A stretch of DNA of 64,000 nt from an uncultured Eubacteriales bacterium. GTDB lineage: Bacteria; Bacillota; Clostridia; Oscillospirales; Acutalibacteraceae. Location: the NCBI GenBank assembly GCA_900314355.1, contig OMUY01000088.1, positions 1-64,000 on the forward strand, in the 5' to 3' direction. A model generated the notes under the pieces. That model did no database searches, had not been told where the DNA came from, and was given only the letters and a program-made list of their open reading frames with translations. Shown here piece after piece: positions 1 to 8,287 of this stretch (positions within the stretch are counted from its first letter, which is position 1; the number at the start of each line of letters is the position of its first letter). The position numbers were made by a program, and so were the translations under genes.

Positions 1-6
1 ACTTAT

Positions 7-703
7 GTTTGAGAGCTTTGTTAATTCATAATAAGGTAAAACTGCTGCACTTGCTGTCATCATTGTTGGTGTGTTTGAGAGCTTTGTTAATTCATAATAA
101 GGTAAAACACTACAAGTGTACAGCAGAGAACACGATTGGTTTGAGAGCTTTGTTAATTCATAATAAGGTAAAACGTTATAAACGGCATTATTACGACGTC
201 ATTAGTTTGAGAGCTTTGTTAATTCATAATAAGGTAAAACTAAAGTAAACTTTGACAGCCGTGTAGGACTGTTTGAGAGCTTTGTTAATTCATAATAAGG
301 TAAAACTACCATGCCCCCGTCAATGCGTGAAGTGGTGTTTGAGAGCTTTGTTAATTCATAATAAGGTAAAACTATATTAAAACGGTCAATATATCCATAT
401 AGGTTTGAGAGCTTTGTTAATTCATAATAAGGTAAAACCGGCGTATCGTCTGACGGCTCCTTCAGTCAGTTTGAGAGCTTTGTTAATTCATAATAAGGTA
501 AAACTCGTCTCCCTTATGTTCTGTGATAGTTGGATGTTTGAGAGCTTTGTTAATTCATAATAAGGTAAAACTAATCAATCCGTATTCTTTGAACTGTTTT
601 TGTTTGAGAGCTTTGTTAATTCATAATAAGGTAAAACGGTAACATTGTCATACATCGGTATGCGGTAGTTTGAGAGCTTTGTTAATTCATAATAAGGTAA
701 AAC
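7..703 (+). CRISPR. CRISPR array, 11 identical 36-nt repeats, type II-like
   Basis: Eleven copies of a 36-nt repeat that begins GTTTGAGAGCTTTG and ends AAGGTAAAAC start at 7, 73, 139, 205, 271, 337, 403, 469, 536, 602 and 668. By eye all copies are identical, including the last. The ten spacers between them are 30 nt, except 505-535, which is 31 nt, and no two are alike. The six bases before the first repeat look like the end of another spacer, so the array continues upstream. The repeat form (GTTT-AGAG start, AAAAC end, 36/30 spacing) is that of Cas9 type II systems; by that family's rule crRNAs are read on the plus strand. No cas gene, leader or tracrRNA lies in the window, so the subtype is inferred. 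Confidence 0.97.
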
Positions 704-711
704 GTTTTTTT

Positions 712-725
712 CCCCCCCCCCCCCC
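712..725. repeat. C14 homopolymer between CRISPR array and sbcD
   Basis: Fourteen consecutive C residues follow directly after GTTTTTTT at the end of the last CRISPR repeat and are followed by GTTTTTA. A tract this long is out of character for the AT-rich surroundings. It may be slippage-prone in the cell or an assembly or sequencing artefact. Confidence 0.8.
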
Positions 726-739
726 GTTTTTATATTCTG

Positions 740-767
740 ACTGCATTTAATTTGCAGTTTTTCTTTT
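740..767 (+). terminator. Candidate terminator after the CRISPR array
   Basis: ACTGCA and TGCAGT form a perfect 6-bp stem around a 7-nt loop and are followed by TTTTCTTTT. This fits termination of the plus-strand pre-crRNA. The stem is short, so the call is moderate. It ends about 13 nt before sbcD. Confidence 0.5.
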
Positions 768-780
768 ATTAGGTATTTTT

Positions 781-2010
781 ATGAAAATATTTCATATCTC
801 CGACCTTCATATCGGAAAATCTATCTACGGATTGTCCATGCTTGACAACGGCGACCAGAGTTTTTGGGCAGAGAAATTTTTTGATGTCTGCGATTCGGAA
901 AAACCGGATGCGCTGCTGATTTCAGGCGACATTTATGACCGATCCAATCCTTCCGCCGAGGCTATGACGTTTTTTGACGGCTTTTTAAAGGAATTATCAA
1001 ATAAGAATATTAAAACATTTATAATAGCAGGTAATCACGACAGCGGCGAAAGACTTGAATATGCGTCTTCTTTTCTTGAGGCTGACGGTATATTTATTAG
1101 CGGCGTATTGAATAAAGAACTGAAACATTTTAAACTTTTTGATGAATACGGCTGTGTAAATTTCTTTCTTCTTCCGTATATTTTTCCGTCTTATGCTTCA
1201 TCTGTTTTTTCAGATGAAAATATCAAAACATATACTGATGCCGTAAAGGCGGTTCTTTCTTTTCAGGATATCGATTTCAGCGAAAGAAATATTATTTTAT
1301 CTCACCAAAACGTAGTGTCCGCAGGAAAAACCAACATCAGAGGCGGTTCAGAGACTATGGTCGGAGGAATAGGTGAAGTGGATTCGTCCGTTTTCGAAAA
1401 ATTCGATTACGCCGCTCTCGGTCATATACACGCAGGCTATCCTGTCGGAAAAAATTATATCAGGTATTCCGGTACGCCTTTATGCTATCATTTTGACGAA
1501 ACGAAACAGCCTCAAAAAGGACTTGTTGAAATTATTTTGAAAAATAAGGGAACAGAACCGGAAATAAAAGTAATACCGGTAACTCCTCTTCACAGAATGC
1601 ATTGCTACTCGGGTTCTTTGACCGATATTCAAAATGAACTTGTTTCAAATAGCGGCTATTCAAATGAATATGTTCAGGTAGAATTGACAAATTCAAGAAT
1701 AACACCCGACATAAGGGCGTCTATTGACAATATTTTTTCCGCCCGTTCTTCTCTTGTACTCGATGTCTTTTCAAGTAAATCCATACTTTCTTCAGGAAAA
1801 ATATCATCTTCCGAATTTCACGGGACAGAAAAGTCTGTCGAAGAGATGTTCGCGTCTTTTTATAAATCAAGATTTGACGCTGAACCTGACGAAAAAGATA
1901 CGGCGCTGATAAACTTCGTGTCGGAACTTGCAAGAAATGACGACGAAATAACAGATAATACTTCAGACAAATTAATTAATTACTTAAATTCATTCGGAGG
2001 AAAAAATTAA
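781..2010 (+). CDS. sbcD: SbcD, exonuclease subunit of SbcCD
   Basis: Mre11-type nuclease subunit that acts with SbcC on DNA hairpins and blocked double-strand ends. The 409-aa protein shows the calcineurin-like metallophosphoesterase motifs in order: SDLHIG (D8, H10), GDIYDR (49-54), GNHDS (84-88), a metal-site His in LSHQ (H175) and GHIH (214-217). Length is normal for the family. The ATG at 781 is preceded only by a weak AGGT at 771. The stop codon directly abuts the sbcC start, so the two are translationally coupled. I see no clear sigma-A promoter in the 77 bases after the CRISPR array, which also hold the C14 tract. Confidence 0.96.
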   Translation: MKIFHISDLHIGKSIYGLSMLDNGDQSFWAEKFFDVCDSEKPDALLISGDIYDRSNPSAEAMTFFDGFLKELSNKNIKTFIIAGNHDSGERLEYASSFLEADGIFISGVLNKELKHFKLFDEYGCVNFFLLPYIFPSYASSVFSDENIKTYTDAVKAVLSFQDIDFSERNIILSHQNVVSAGKTNIRGGSETMVGGIGEVDSSVFEKFDYAALGHIHAGYPVGKNYIRYSGTPLCYHFDETKQPQKGLVEIILKNKGTEPEIKVIPVTPLHRMHCYSGSLTDIQNELVSNSGYSNEYVQVELTNSRITPDIRASIDNIFSARSSLVLDVFSSKSILSSGKISSSEFHGTEKSVEEMFASFYKSRFDAEPDEKDTALINFVSELARNDDEITDNTSDKLINYLNSFGGKN

Positions 2011-5000
2011 TTGAAACCCGTTAAACTGATAATGACAGCCTTCGGACCATATAAAAACAGAACCGTAATTGATTTTGAAAAAATCAATTCCCGAATTTTT
2101 CTTATAACCGGCGACACAGGCGCCGGAAAGACTACTATTTTCGACGCGATTATATTCGCTCTTTACGGCAAGCTTGACGGCGGAAGAGATTATCAGATGA
2201 TGCACTCTGATTATTCCGACGATAAAACGCCGTCAGAAGTTATTTTTGAGTTTTCAGAAAACGGAAAGATTTACAAAATCAAACGTGTTATCAGCTACAA
2301 CAAAAACTCAAAGAAAAAATTTTCAAGTCAGGACAGGGATTCTGTTTTGACATATCCCGACGGTCGTGTAATTAATAAAAATACATCTTCTGCGGTCGAG
2401 CAGATACTTGGTCTGTCTTTAGACCAGTTTACAAAAATCGCAATGCTCGCTCAGGGAGAATTCAGAAATTTTCTCGATTCAAATTCTATAGAAAAAGTCG
2501 AGATTCTCGGCAGACTTTTCGACGACTCTTTATACAAAAAATTTACCGAATTGCTCACCGCCGCGAGGGATAAACTGAGTCATGAAAGAAATGAACTTGA
2601 AAAAAGTATATCCGAATTGATGAATACGGATACTTTTCCTATGCCTGAAAATATTTCAGATGATGAAAAATTTTCTTATGACCCGTCAAATGAGGCGCTT
2701 GCGGAAAATTTGAAGATTCTTGTCGATAAGACAAAATCCGACTCCGATAATTCCGAAAAATTATTAAACTCAATTCAGGAAAAACGTTATAATCTGATTG
2801 CCGAAAAAGAAAGGGCGAAATCTGTCAATAAGTCTTTTGACGAATATGACAATCTCAAAACAGTTTATGAAAAACTGTCTTCCAAAAAAAATTATTATGA
2901 CGAAAAAGAGAAATTAAACGGCAGATTGGAAAAAGCTGTCTATATAATTTCAAAAATAAACGAAAAAAGAAAAATTTCAGACGAAACGCAAATTTTAAAA
3001 AATGATATTATCAAATTAAACTCTCATATTGACGAGATTAAAATTCTTAAAAATCATGCGGAAAAGGAGGTTTCAGACGACGCCGGACTTGAAAAGGAAA
3101 CAGATGATCTCAAAATTCAAAGCGAAAACTTAAAACACGAAATTGACACGGTGTACGGCGAACTTAAAAATTTGCTTACTTTATTAGAGGAAGCAAAGTC
3201 AAAAAACATAGAAATAGAAAATAAATATCTTTCCGAAAAAAATCGCCATGAAAAACTTGAAATTAAAATCGAATCAAACAATAAATTAATTGACGAATTA
3301 AAAGATTCCGGCGCTGAATTTGAGAAGGCAAAAATCAGTTTGCAGAAATCAAAAGAAAATATCAATAAATTTTCCGATACCGTCCGCCTTATAAATGACA
3401 TTGAGAATAAAAAGAAAACTCTTGAAAATCTGAAATCAAACTATAAAAAAATATTTATTTCATGCAAGGAAAAAAGCGATTCATATAATAAAATTTACAC
3501 AAGCTTTATTTCTTGCCAGGCGGCCGTATTAGGAGTAAAATTAGAAAAAGAGCTTGAAGAAAAAGGCGAAGCTAAATGCGAGGTATGCGGCACTGTTTTT
3601 AAATCTGGTCAATATCATCATTTCGCATCGCCGCGAAATTCTGTAATTTCCAGGGATGAAGTAGAATACGCAAAATCGGAACTTGAAGCTGAGGAAAAAA
3701 GAAGAACAGAAAAAGAAAAGGAAATTGACGCATCTGAAATCGACATAAAACATATGATTAGCGGCGCGGTGAGCGAAATCGGAATTTTTTCTGATAAGGC
3801 AGACGAACAAAGTATTTTCGACCGTAATTTTATTTTACAGACAGAAGCCGAAATAAAATCCGAATTTGATGAATGCGAAAATAATTTTAAACTCGCAGAA
3901 TCAAATTACAAAAATTACGAGCAGCTTTTATCCGAAAATAATGATTTGAAAAATCAGGAAAACAATATTAAATCCGATATTGATATCCTCAGTTCGCAGT
4001 TGACCGAAAAAAACGGCGAGATATTAAATATAAGCGGAAAAATCGACACTTTAAAAAAGTCACTTCGATTTGACAGCAGAGAAATCGCCGAAAAGGAGAA
4101 AAAGAAGTTAGACGAAAAAATCTCTGAAAATTCTGAAATCATCAAGTCGCACAGGGATAAATTAAATGAACTTGCGGGTATTTTAAATACCGAGTCTGGA
4201 AAACTTGATACAAAAAATTCCGAACTGCCAAAAAAGAAAGAAGAACTCGAAATCTGTGAAAAAGAATTATCTGATTTATTGACAAAAAACGGATTTGATT
4301 CGGAAAACGAAGTTGTTGATTTGATTTCTCCATACGGAGGAAAAGTAAACGATTTTTTGAAATTATCTCAAACGGAAGTCCAGAATTATAAATCCGACGT
4401 TAAAAATAATCTTTCTCAGCTTGAAAAATCGGAAAACGAACTATCCGGCAAAAAAAGATATCCCGACATTGAAATTTTTGACGAAAAAATAAACCTTCTC
4501 GATAACGAATTTAATTCCGAAAATTCAAAACATAAAAAGCTTTATTCACTTTCAATTATTTATGAAAAAACTTACGCTCAGGTAAAGGACAAGACAGACA
4601 AGCTTAAAAAATCTTCGTTTGCATTTGAAAAACTTGAAAAATTCGCAACTGTCGCAAACGGCTCCAATAACTCTGCCACAGGAAAAATTTCTTTCAGTTC
4701 GTTTGTTATGATTACCGTTTTTGAAGAAATTTTGAACGCCGCAAATTACAGACTCGACTTGATTACAGGCGGCAGATATGAACTTGCAAGGAGGGAAGGC
4801 GCGGACAAGTCAAACGGCATATCCGGTCTCGATGTCGATATTATAGACAGATTTACCGGAAAACAGAGAAGTTCAAAATCCATTTCCGGAGGCGAAGGAT
4901 TTGAGGTTTCTCTCGCGTTGGCTCTCGGTCTTTCCGATACGGTGTGCAGAGTCTCGGGCGGAAGAAAAATCGAAACTCTTTTTATCGACGAGGGGTTCGG

Positions 5001-5178
5001 AACTTTAGACGAAAACAGGCTTGACGATGCAGTAAACGTTCTTCAGGGATTGACTGAGGAAAACAGACTTGTCGGGGTTATTTCTCATGTTGACAGGCTT
5101 AAAGAAGTTATTCCGGCTCAAATAGTAGTTAAAAGTTCAAAGGAAAACGGCAGTTCAGTTGAGATTATCAATGATTAA
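2011..5178 (+). CDS. sbcC: SbcC, Rad50-like ATPase subunit of SbcCD
   Basis: SMC-like ATPase that opens and positions DNA for SbcD. In 1055 aa I see Walker A GDTGAGKT (34-41), a long Lys/Glu-rich coiled coil, a zinc-hook CEVC at C523/C526, a second coiled coil, the ABC signature SGGEGFEVSLALALG near 957, and Walker B LFIDEGFGTLDE near 990. The start is TTG directly after the sbcD stop, with GGAGG about 10 nt upstream inside sbcD, so TTG is well supported. Gene order and abutting ends match sbcDC operons in Firmicutes. Confidence 0.96.
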   Translation: MKPVKLIMTAFGPYKNRTVIDFEKINSRIFLITGDTGAGKTTIFDAIIFALYGKLDGGRDYQMMHSDYSDDKTPSEVIFEFSENGKIYKIKRVISYNKNSKKKFSSQDRDSVLTYPDGRVINKNTSSAVEQILGLSLDQFTKIAMLAQGEFRNFLDSNSIEKVEILGRLFDDSLYKKFTELLTAARDKLSHERNELEKSISELMNTDTFPMPENISDDEKFSYDPSNEALAENLKILVDKTKSDSDNSEKLLNSIQEKRYNLIAEKERAKSVNKSFDEYDNLKTVYEKLSSKKNYYDEKEKLNGRLEKAVYIISKINEKRKISDETQILKNDIIKLNSHIDEIKILKNHAEKEVSDDAGLEKETDDLKIQSENLKHEIDTVYGELKNLLTLLEEAKSKNIEIENKYLSEKNRHEKLEIKIESNNKLIDELKDSGAEFEKAKISLQKSKENINKFSDTVRLINDIENKKKTLENLKSNYKKIFISCKEKSDSYNKIYTSFISCQAAVLGVKLEKELEEKGEAKCEVCGTVFKSGQYHHFASPRNSVISRDEVEYAKSELEAEEKRRTEKEKEIDASEIDIKHMISGAVSEIGIFSDKADEQSIFDRNFILQTEAEIKSEFDECENNFKLAESNYKNYEQLLSENNDLKNQENNIKSDIDILSSQLTEKNGEILNISGKIDTLKKSLRFDSREIAEKEKKKLDEKISENSEIIKSHRDKLNELAGILNTESGKLDTKNSELPKKKEELEICEKELSDLLTKNGFDSENEVVDLISPYGGKVNDFLKLSQTEVQNYKSDVKNNLSQLEKSENELSGKKRYPDIEIFDEKINLLDNEFNSENSKHKKLYSLSIIYEKTYAQVKDKTDKLKKSSFAFEKLEKFATVANGSNNSATGKISFSSFVMITVFEEILNAANYRLDLITGGRYELARREGADKSNGISGLDVDIIDRFTGKQRSSKSISGGEGFEVSLALALGLSDTVCRVSGGRKIETLFIDEGFGTLDENRLDDAVNVLQGLTEENRLVGVISHVDRLKEVIPAQIVVKSSKENGSSVEIIND

Positions 5179-5190
5179 AGGAGAAAATAA

Positions 5191-6180
5191 ATGAGAAATA
5201 AAAAAATCGAAATAACGGCATATGCGGCGGCAGGTCTTGCTTCGTTCGGGCTTTTTTCCGGCTTTTCGCTCTTTAAAGTAATATTAGACAGAGATAATAA
5301 TATCTATTCTCATTTTTTCAATAAAATAAACGGCAACAAAGCTCTTAAAAACGGAGGAAAAAATCATAATTCGGGATATGATTTTGAATATCTTGAAAAA
5401 AACAAAGAATGGTTTGAAAATCAGAAAACCGAAGATTATGAGTTGATTTCCGCAGACGGTCTTAAATTAAAAGCGAGTCTTCTGAAATCCGAAAATAACA
5501 GCGATGTTTTTGTTCTGTGCGTCCACAGTTATCACAGCGACGGAAAAAGAAATTATAAATATATTGCAAAGTTTTATCATGACCTCGGTTTTAATGTTTT
5601 CATGCCTGATAACCGTGCGTCCGGGAAAAGCGAAGGAAAATATATGACATATGGGTATTATGAATCAAAAGATACTCTCGAATGGATAAATTTTCTTATT
5701 CGTAAATTCGGAAAAGAAATACGAATTATTCTTCAAGGTAATTCTATGGGCGCAGCCTCGGTGATGATGCTTTCGGGCAATGAAAATCTTCCCGAAAATG
5801 TAAAATTCATTGTAGAGGACTGCGGATTTAAATCCGCCCCGTTTCAGTTGGCTTACAATCTCAGATCTATGGGGATACCGGATTTTCCGACGATAAAGGA
5901 AATCAATCTGTTTTGTAAATTAATCGCAGATTTTGATTTAAACGACTGCAAGCCTGTAAATTACGTAAAAAAATCAAAGGTTCCCATATTGTTTATTCAC
6001 GGCGGTAATGATAAAACAGCTCCCGTATCAATGGCAATCGATTTGTACGAACACTGCCCGAATTACAAAGACATATTGATTGTTGAAAAAGCAGGTCATG
6101 ACAGGAGCTATTTAAAAGACCCGAAAAATTACGAATTGAGAATCAAAAATTTCTGCGACAAATTTTTAGACAATCGATAA
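5191..6180 (+). CDS. Membrane-anchored alpha/beta hydrolase
   Basis: A 329-aa serine hydrolase of unknown substrate. Residues about 6-30 are hydrophobic with basic residues before them, which suggests an N-terminal anchor or uncleaved signal. The alpha/beta-hydrolase core shows the nucleophile elbow GNSMG (S185), a likely acid in GGNDKT (D274) and the His in AGHDRS (H303), so the triad looks complete. It resembles the YqkD/Bem46-like group annotated as peptidase S9 or hydrolase. It lies 12 bases after sbcC with a good AAAGGAG site and probably shares that transcript; no functional link to SbcCD is known to me. Confidence 0.85.
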   Translation: MRNKKIEITAYAAAGLASFGLFSGFSLFKVILDRDNNIYSHFFNKINGNKALKNGGKNHNSGYDFEYLEKNKEWFENQKTEDYELISADGLKLKASLLKSENNSDVFVLCVHSYHSDGKRNYKYIAKFYHDLGFNVFMPDNRASGKSEGKYMTYGYYESKDTLEWINFLIRKFGKEIRIILQGNSMGAASVMMLSGNENLPENVKFIVEDCGFKSAPFQLAYNLRSMGIPDFPTIKEINLFCKLIADFDLNDCKPVNYVKKSKVPILFIHGGNDKTAPVSMAIDLYEHCPNYKDILIVEKAGHDRSYLKDPKNYELRIKNFCDKFLDNR

Positions 6181-6188
6181 ATCAATAT

Positions 6189-6220
6189 AATTCCCACAAT
6201 ATTTGACTATTGCGGGGATT
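6189..6220 (+). terminator. Hairpin after the hydrolase gene
   Basis: AATTCCC and CAATA pair with TATTG and GGGGATT around a 6-nt loop, with one mismatch and one G-U pair. The following bases are A/T-rich but not a clean U tract, so termination may be partial. The loop and right arm carry the -35 of the next promoter. Confidence 0.45.
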
Positions 6221-6231
6221 TGAATTATAAT
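6203..6231 (+). promoter_or_regulatory. Sigma-A-type promoter for parE-parC-cca
   Basis: TTGACT (6203-6208), a 17-bp spacer and a perfect TATAAT (6226-6231). The predicted start is near 6238, giving a leader of about 44 nt before the ATG at 6282. Confidence 0.7.
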
Positions 6232-6281
6232 AAACAAATAAAATCAAAATTCATCATTGGGATTTGTTCCCGAGGAAATAT

Positions 6282-8273
6282 ATGGCAAAGAGAAAAAACG
6301 ATTACTCCGAACAAAGTATAACAAGTTTAAAAGGCCCTGACAGAGTGAGAAAACGCCCTGCAGTAATTTTCGGTTCGGACGGAATTGACGGATGCGAACA
6401 TTCAGTATTTGAAATTATTTCTAATTCAATAGATGAGGCGAGGGAAGGCTACGGCAAAAAAATAATTGTCACGAGATTTCTCGATAAATCTGTCGAGGTC
6501 AAGGATTACGGAAGAGGAATGCCCGTAGACTGGAACGAAAACGAAAAAAAATTCAACTGGGAGCTTCTTTTCTGTGAGATGTACGCAGGCGGAAAATACA
6601 ACACAAATTCCGACTCAAGCTCTTACGAATATTCGCTCGGCTTAAACGGTTTGGGATTATGCGCCACGCAGTGTTCTTCCGAATATATGGAAGCCGAGAT
6701 AAAAAGAGCCGGCTATATTTACAATCTCAGATTTGAAAAAGGATTTCCGGTCGGGAAGATGAAAAAAGAGCCTTATTCCGGAAACGATACTGGAACGGTC
6801 ATAAAATGGAAGCCCGATCTCGAAGTATTTACCGATATAGATATTCCTCTTGAATATTTTCAGGAAATACTTCGCAGACAGGCAATCGTAAACGACGGAA
6901 TAACTTTTATTTTACGCAATCAGCTATCTTCTTCAAAATTTGAAAAGTTTGAATATTCATACGAACACGGAATCGAAGATTATTGCAAAGAATTTGCCGG
7001 TGACGACGCGTTCACGTCCGTTCAGTATTGGGAAACAGAGACGAAAGGAAGAGACAGGGAGGATAAGCCCGAATACAAATTGATAATAAAAGCAGCCGTT
7101 GCGTTTTCAAAAACGAAACAGCTCAAGGATTACTATCACAATTCATCCTACCTTGAACACGGAGGAGCTCCGGAAAAAGCCGTTAAAAGCGCATTCGTAT
7201 CGGAGATTGACTCCTATCTGAAGAATAATTCTAAGTACCTGCGTTCTGACCCTAAAATCACGTTTCAGGATGTCGAAGATTGTCTGATAATAATAATTTC
7301 ATCTTTTTCAACAGAGACGTCTTATGAAAACCAGACTAAAAAAGCCATTACGAATAAATTTATTCAAGAGGCTATGACTGATTTTTTCAAAAAGCAGCTT
7401 GAAATATATTTTATTGAAAACAAACTTGACGCTGAGAAAATCTGCAATCAGGTTTTAATTAATATGCGTTCAAGAGTCAAGGCCGAAAAAACGAGAATAG
7501 ACTTAAAAAAGACTCTTGCTACCGGCGACAGTCTGACTAACAGAATAGAAAAGTTTGTTGACTGCAGATCTAAAGACGTTTCTCAGCGCGAACTTTTCAT
7601 CGTCGAAGGTGATTCAGCTCTCGGTGCATGCAAACAGGCGAGGGATTCGGGTTTTCAGGCCATAATACCGGTAAGAGGAAAGATATTAAATTGTCTTAAA
7701 GCCGATTATTCGAGAATTTTTAAATCCGATATTATTACTGATTTAATTAAAGTACTCGGGTGCGGCGTAGAAATCAAAACGAAGGAAAACAAGTCTTTTC
7801 AGACTTTCAATATTGACAATTTGAAATGGTCAAAAGTTATTATATGTACAGATGCCGACGTCGACGGTTATCAGATCAGAACTTTAATCCTTACGATGAT
7901 TTATGCGCTGATGCCTACGCTCATACAAAAAGGAAAAGTATTTATCGCAGAATCTCCGCTTTATGAAATAAACAGCGGAGATCAGACGTGGTTCGCTTAT
8001 AACGAGCAGGAAAAGGAAGAAGCTCTGAAAGAAATCGGCAAGAAAAAATATTCTATTCAGCGTTCCAAAGGTCTCGGCGAAAATGAGCCCGAGATGATGT
8101 GGATGACTACGATGAATCCGAAATCGAGAAGACTTATCCAAGTCGGTCCTTCCGGTGATGAAGGCCTGACCGCAAAGGTTTTTGACACTCTTTTGGGAGA
8201 CGATCTCCAGGCGAGAAAAGATCACATTGCAAAGTACAGCGCTGATTATATAGATCTTGCGGATTTGAGCTGA
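6282..8273 (+). CDS. parE: DNA topoisomerase IV subunit B (ParE-like, divergent)
   Basis: ATPase/Toprim subunit of a type IIA topoisomerase that decatenates or relaxes DNA together with the next gene's product. In 663 aa I see the GHKL ATPase Bergerat motifs (EIISNSIDEA with E44 and N48; KDYGRGMP; GLNGLG), Toprim EGDSA (E442), DADVDG (D524/D526/D528) and the family block QRSKGLGENEPEMMW. It diverges from textbook GyrB/ParE: RKRPAVIFG replaces RKRPGMYIG, and EGDSALGA replaces EGDSAGGS. The frame is open from a TTG at 6264, but the ATG at 6282 has GAGGA 5-9 nt upstream and gives the expected MAKRK start. ParE rather than GyrB is inferred from pairing and divergence. Confidence 0.9.
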   Translation: MAKRKNDYSEQSITSLKGPDRVRKRPAVIFGSDGIDGCEHSVFEIISNSIDEAREGYGKKIIVTRFLDKSVEVKDYGRGMPVDWNENEKKFNWELLFCEMYAGGKYNTNSDSSSYEYSLGLNGLGLCATQCSSEYMEAEIKRAGYIYNLRFEKGFPVGKMKKEPYSGNDTGTVIKWKPDLEVFTDIDIPLEYFQEILRRQAIVNDGITFILRNQLSSSKFEKFEYSYEHGIEDYCKEFAGDDAFTSVQYWETETKGRDREDKPEYKLIIKAAVAFSKTKQLKDYYHNSSYLEHGGAPEKAVKSAFVSEIDSYLKNNSKYLRSDPKITFQDVEDCLIIIISSFSTETSYENQTKKAITNKFIQEAMTDFFKKQLEIYFIENKLDAEKICNQVLINMRSRVKAEKTRIDLKKTLATGDSLTNRIEKFVDCRSKDVSQRELFIVEGDSALGACKQARDSGFQAIIPVRGKILNCLKADYSRIFKSDIITDLIKVLGCGVEIKTKENKSFQTFNIDNLKWSKVIICTDADVDGYQIRTLILTMIYALMPTLIQKGKVFIAESPLYEINSGDQTWFAYNEQEKEEALKEIGKKKYSIQRSKGLGENEPEMMWMTTMNPKSRRLIQVGPSGDEGLTAKVFDTLLGDDLQARKDHIAKYSADYIDLADLS

Positions 8274-8287
8274 AAGGAGGTTGAATC

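Noticed and set aside
9..248. Open reading frame of 79 codons through the CRISPR repeats
   Set aside because: It is a product of the 66-bp repeat-spacer period (a multiple of three) and reads the repeat as LRALLIHNKVK each time; it has no ribosome site.
704..780. tracrRNA next to the CRISPR trailer
   Set aside because: No sequence complementary to the repeat is found on either strand between the array and sbcD.
6264..6281. Upstream TTG start for parE
   Set aside because: The ATG at 6282 has a well-spaced GAGGA and the expected MAKRK start; the TTG has no ribosome site.
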